A DNA stretch of 23,976 nt from Candidatus Latescibacterota bacterium (GTDB lineage: Bacteria; JAAXHH01), in assembly GCA_022821935.1 (NCBI GenBank), contig JAJECR010000016.1, forward strand, positions 1 to 23,976. Direction: 5' to 3'. The position numbers were made by a program, and so were the translations under genes. The notes under the pieces are model-generated. The model was not told where the DNA came from, did no database searches, and saw nothing but the letters and a program-made list of their open reading frames with translations. Position 1 is the stretch's first letter; every line of letters begins with the position of its first letter. Positions 21,794 to 23,976 of the stretch are shown piece by piece.

Positions 21794-21890
21794 AAGTAGT
21801 GGGGCATCTGTGACGCGGTGAGACAACTGTGGCGCGGTGAGGCAACCGTAAAGTGGTGAGTAATCTGTGATGCGCGGCGAGTCAGTCGCG
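21794..21890. repeat. 19-bp tandem repeat, four full copies plus decayed flanks, in the argD/argH spacer
   Basis: Units at 21794-21812, 21813-21831, 21832-21850 and 21851-21869 are each exactly 19 bases and share G[T/C]RGTG[A/G]G with a C[A/C]ACTG/TCTGTG-like end. A 21-base fifth unit (21870-21890) is more diverged, and decayed versions seem to reach back to the argD stop. Units differ at several positions, so this is an old expansion. It is transcribed in the operon and lies within the 171-base gap. Confidence 0.8.
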
Positions 21891-21932
21891 AAATGTGTGA
21901 TTGGCTTTAAACAAGAACGGAACAGGAAAACG

Positions 21933-23297
21933 ATGACCGACAGCCGGGACGAGACACTCAAGCAACTGATGGAGGATTTCCATGCGTCCATCGACGTGGA
22001 CCGCCGCCTGTTTCGCGTGGATATCCGGGGCAGTATAGCCTATGCCCGGGGCCTGGTGCGCATCGGCGTGCTTACCAGTGAGGAAGGCCGGACGATCGAA
22101 GAGGCCCTGGGAGAGATCGAAGGCGAGATCGAAAGCGGGAGCTATGCGCTCACTCGGGACCTGGAAGACATCCACATGGCGGTGGAGAAACGTCTGATCG
22201 AGAAGACGGGTCCCGTGGGCGGAAAACTCCACACGGGCCGGAGCCGCAACGATCAGATCGCCACGGACGAGCGTCTCTATCTCCGCGAGGTGGTGGACGA
22301 CATTACGGACCGGATTCGGGGCTGCCAGGAAGCCCTGCTGGGGCTGGCCGAACGCACCGTGGACGTCATCTTCCCGGGCTATACCCACCTGCAGCAGGCC
22401 CAGCCGATCCGGTTCGCCCACTACGCGCTTTCCCTTTTCTTCGGACTCCAGCGGGACAGGGACCGCTTGGTGGACTGCCGCAAGCGGATCAACATCCTGC
22501 CGCTCGGATCGGCGGCCATGGCGGGCAGCGCTTTCCCCATCGACCGGGCGTTTCTGGCCGAAGAACTCGGTTTCGACGGCCTGTCGCCCAACAGCATCGA
22601 CGCGGTGAGCGACCGCGACTTTATCGCGGAGTTCCTCGCCGCCTGCACCATCATGATGATCCGTGTCAGCCGGGCCAGCGAAGACCTCGTCATCTGGTCG
22701 TCCACGGAGTTCGGGTACGTCACGCAGCATCCGCGTCTGGCGACGGGCAGCAGCATCATGCCGCAGAAGAAGAACCCGGACGCCGCCGAACTGCTCAGGG
22801 GCAAGGCCGGACGCGTCCTGGGCGACCTGGTCTCCCTCGTAACCATGCTCAAGGGCCTGCCTCACGCGTACGACACGGATATGCAGGAGGACAAGGTACA
22901 GCTTTTCGACGCCATCGACACGGTGACGATCGCCCTGACGGTTTTCACCGCGATCTGGGAGACGCTGGAGGTCAGGGAGGCGCGCGTGAACCGGAGCATG
23001 GACGACGCGATGCTGTCCACGGACCTGGCGGATTACCTTACCCGGTGCGGCGTGCCGTTCCGCGAAGGACACGGCATCGTGGCGGCGCTCGTGGACGAGG
23101 CCATTAACCGGGGATGCAGTTTGCGTGATCTTCCGCTCGAACTGTACCAACGTTTTTCGGAGCATTTCGACGAAGCGACGATCAGGCAGCTCAGGTTCGA
23201 CGACAGCGCCGATAAACGCGCCCTGCCCGGCGGGACGGGCAAAGAGTCCGTCGAGCGCCAGCTGGAACAGGCCCGCGAGATCCTGGTGCGCAAATAA
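21933..23297 (+). CDS. argH: Argininosuccinate lyase
   Basis: Final step of arginine synthesis: splits argininosuccinate into arginine and fumarate. The ATG at 21933 is chosen because AGGA lies about 6 bases upstream; the frame is open further back, but into the tandem repeat. The product has 454 residues, the usual length. Motifs: HTGRSRNDQIATD (about 100-112), PGYTHLQQAQP with the catalytic His, LPLGSAAMAG, and the fumarase/aspartase signature GSSIMPQKKNPD (about 272-283) with the catalytic Ser. The N-terminus is slightly divergent: no WGGRF motif precedes LMEDFHASIDVDRRL. The 3' end carries a small duplication continuing past the stop. Confidence 0.95.
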   Translation: MTDSRDETLKQLMEDFHASIDVDRRLFRVDIRGSIAYARGLVRIGVLTSEEGRTIEEALGEIEGEIESGSYALTRDLEDIHMAVEKRLIEKTGPVGGKLHTGRSRNDQIATDERLYLREVVDDITDRIRGCQEALLGLAERTVDVIFPGYTHLQQAQPIRFAHYALSLFFGLQRDRDRLVDCRKRINILPLGSAAMAGSAFPIDRAFLAEELGFDGLSPNSIDAVSDRDFIAEFLAACTIMMIRVSRASEDLVIWSSTEFGYVTQHPRLATGSSIMPQKKNPDAAELLRGKAGRVLGDLVSLVTMLKGLPHAYDTDMQEDKVQLFDAIDTVTIALTVFTAIWETLEVREARVNRSMDDAMLSTDLADYLTRCGVPFREGHGIVAALVDEAINRGCSLRDLPLELYQRFSEHFDEATIRQLRFDDSADKRALPGGTGKESVERQLEQAREILVRK

Positions 23298-23324
23298 GCG
23301 GCAGGAACAAGTCCGCGAGATCAT
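23265..23324. repeat. 40-bp tandem duplication at the argH stop
   Basis: 23265-23284 and 23305-23324 match at 17 of 20 bases (both contain CCGCGAGATC), 40 bases apart. The first copy encodes the ArgH tail EQAREI. The second, after the argH stop and in another frame, would read EQVREIIGSV before TGA. It looks like a decayed duplication of the gene's 3' end. Confidence 0.6.
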
Positions 23325-23392
23325 AGGAAGTGTTTGATTGGGATATGGTAAAGAAGAACGGTAAGCGCGGCGGGTAAGGGAGCAGGACGGCC

Positions 23393-23976
23393 ATGAAAAA
23401 AGTGCACGCGTCTGGGACGCCGGATTCGAATGGGACAGAAACCATCATCCGGCCAGCCGTGATCGGGGACGTCCCCGAGATCATGGAGATCCTCCAGCCC
23501 TACATCGACGAAGACATCCTCCTACCGGTGTCGGTCTACCGCCTCTTCGAACACATCCGGTATTTCGTCGTCGGCGAGCGCGGCGGGCAGGTGGTGGGCT
23601 GCGGTTCCCTCGTGATCGTCTGGCACGATCTGGCCGAGGTCCGGTCGCTGGCCGTCCGGAGAGGATGCCAGGGCGGCGGCGTCGGCGGACGCATCGTCGA
23701 CGAACTGATCGCGGAAGCCGAAGAACTGGGCGTCGCCCGGGTCTTCGCCCTGACCTACGAGACCAGCTTCTTCGAACGCCACGGGTTCGAGGTGGTCGAC
23801 CGGGAGACGCTGCCGCACAAGGTATGGAAGGATTGCACCCATTGCGCACGATTCACCCACTGCGACGAGATCGCCGTGGCCCGGACGCTGATACCCGAAG
23901 ACCAGCGCGCGCCGGCGCCGGCCCTGCCGGCCATGCAGCAGGACCCCACCCTGATCATGCCGTCTCCCGTCCCCCG
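23393..23976 (+). CDS. argA: Short GNAT-type amino-acid N-acetyltransferase (N-acetylglutamate synthase), C-terminus cut by window edge
   Basis: A GNAT-fold acetyltransferase predicted to make N-acetylglutamate from acetyl-CoA and glutamate, the entry step of arginine synthesis. The frame runs from an ATG at 23393, with AGGA 5 bases upstream, to the right edge without a stop (194 codons visible). Features: TIIRPAVIGDVPEIMEIL, EVRSLAVRRGCQGGGVGGRI (the acetyl-CoA loop Q/RxxGxG-like), VFALTYETSFFERHGF, then HKVWKDCTHCARFTHCDEIA. That Cys-rich segment is characteristic of short ArgA proteins lacking a kinase-like domain. It is the last gene seen of the arg operon, 95 bases after argH. A Pro-rich stretch follows the catalytic domain; how far it continues is unknown. 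Its position beside ArgB, C, D and H supports ArgA over other acetyltransferases. Confidence 0.82.
   Translation, partial: MKKVHASGTPDSNGTETIIRPAVIGDVPEIMEILQPYIDEDILLPVSVYRLFEHIRYFVVGERGGQVVGCGSLVIVWHDLAEVRSLAVRRGCQGGGVGGRIVDELIAEAEELGVARVFALTYETSFFERHGFEVVDRETLPHKVWKDCTHCARFTHCDEIAVARTLIPEDQRAPAPALPAMQQDPTLIMPSPVP

Noticed and set aside
21794..21890. CRISPR array or iteron origin
   Set aside because: 19-bp units abut without spacers, diverge from each other, and no replication gene is present.
21882..23324. 480-codon open frame on the minus strand
   Set aside because: It lies antisense to argH, whose catalytic motifs are intact. Its translation has no recognisable family and the open length is a side effect of high GC.

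Overview
This is a GC-rich bacterial chromosome segment, densely packed with ordinary metabolic genes. Nothing suggests a plasmid, phage, insertion sequence or CRISPR array. Lipoprotein and Sec-type signal peptides, heme O synthase and MATE/ECF transporters indicate a free-living bacterium with a respiratory chain. The Gfo/Idh/MocA, REG-2-like HAD and M19 dipeptidase genes beside a long-type transaldolase would suit a little-studied environmental lineage such as Latescibacterota or a relative. That placement is a guess from gene style, not from a marker gene.

Layout. 1-1000 (-): secreted M19 dipeptidase, cut by the left edge. 1331-4425 (+): 2-hydroxyacid dehydrogenase, HAD phosphatase, a possible 34-aa ORF and a Gfo/Idh/MocA oxidoreductase. 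4433-4614: tRNA-Glu(UUC) with its own promoter-like site and a strong intrinsic terminator. 4650-5933 (-): orphan branched-chain-type ABC substrate-binding lipoprotein. 6136-7521 (+): divergent MATE exporter, possibly from a leaderless mRNA.

14004 down to 7679 (-): one operon of ROK sugar kinase, M20 peptidase, quinone oxidoreductase, transaldolase, 6-phosphogluconate dehydrogenase and ribulose-phosphate epimerase, headed by a near-consensus sigma70 promoter. It holds much of a pentose-phosphate route but lacks zwf and pgl. 14295-17214 (+), divergent from it: CopD-like membrane protein, ctaB and a DUF420/CtaM-like protein (heme and cytochrome oxidase maturation), then an ECF transporter S component overlapping moaC, then a 30-aa membrane micro-ORF coupled to moaC. 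17230-17837 (-): a VapBC toxin-antitoxin pair. 17961-23976 (+): arginine operon argR-argC-argB-argD-argH plus a short GNAT-type argA cut by the right edge, with a promoter and tandem ARG-box-like sites just before argR.

The arginine genes cover the steps from glutamate to N-acetylornithine (ArgA, ArgB, ArgC, ArgD) and the last step (ArgH). The deacetylase/transacetylase, argF and argG are not here. The most unusual structural signal is a set of short, diverged tandem repeats in spacers (gnd/tal, argB/argD, argD/argH, the argH 3' end) and one inside the gnd coding region. No obviously new biological system is visible. The best leads are the spacer repeats, the two coupled micro-ORFs, the ECF-S/moaC overlap, the CopD-like gene at the head of the heme O cluster, and the regulatory sites.
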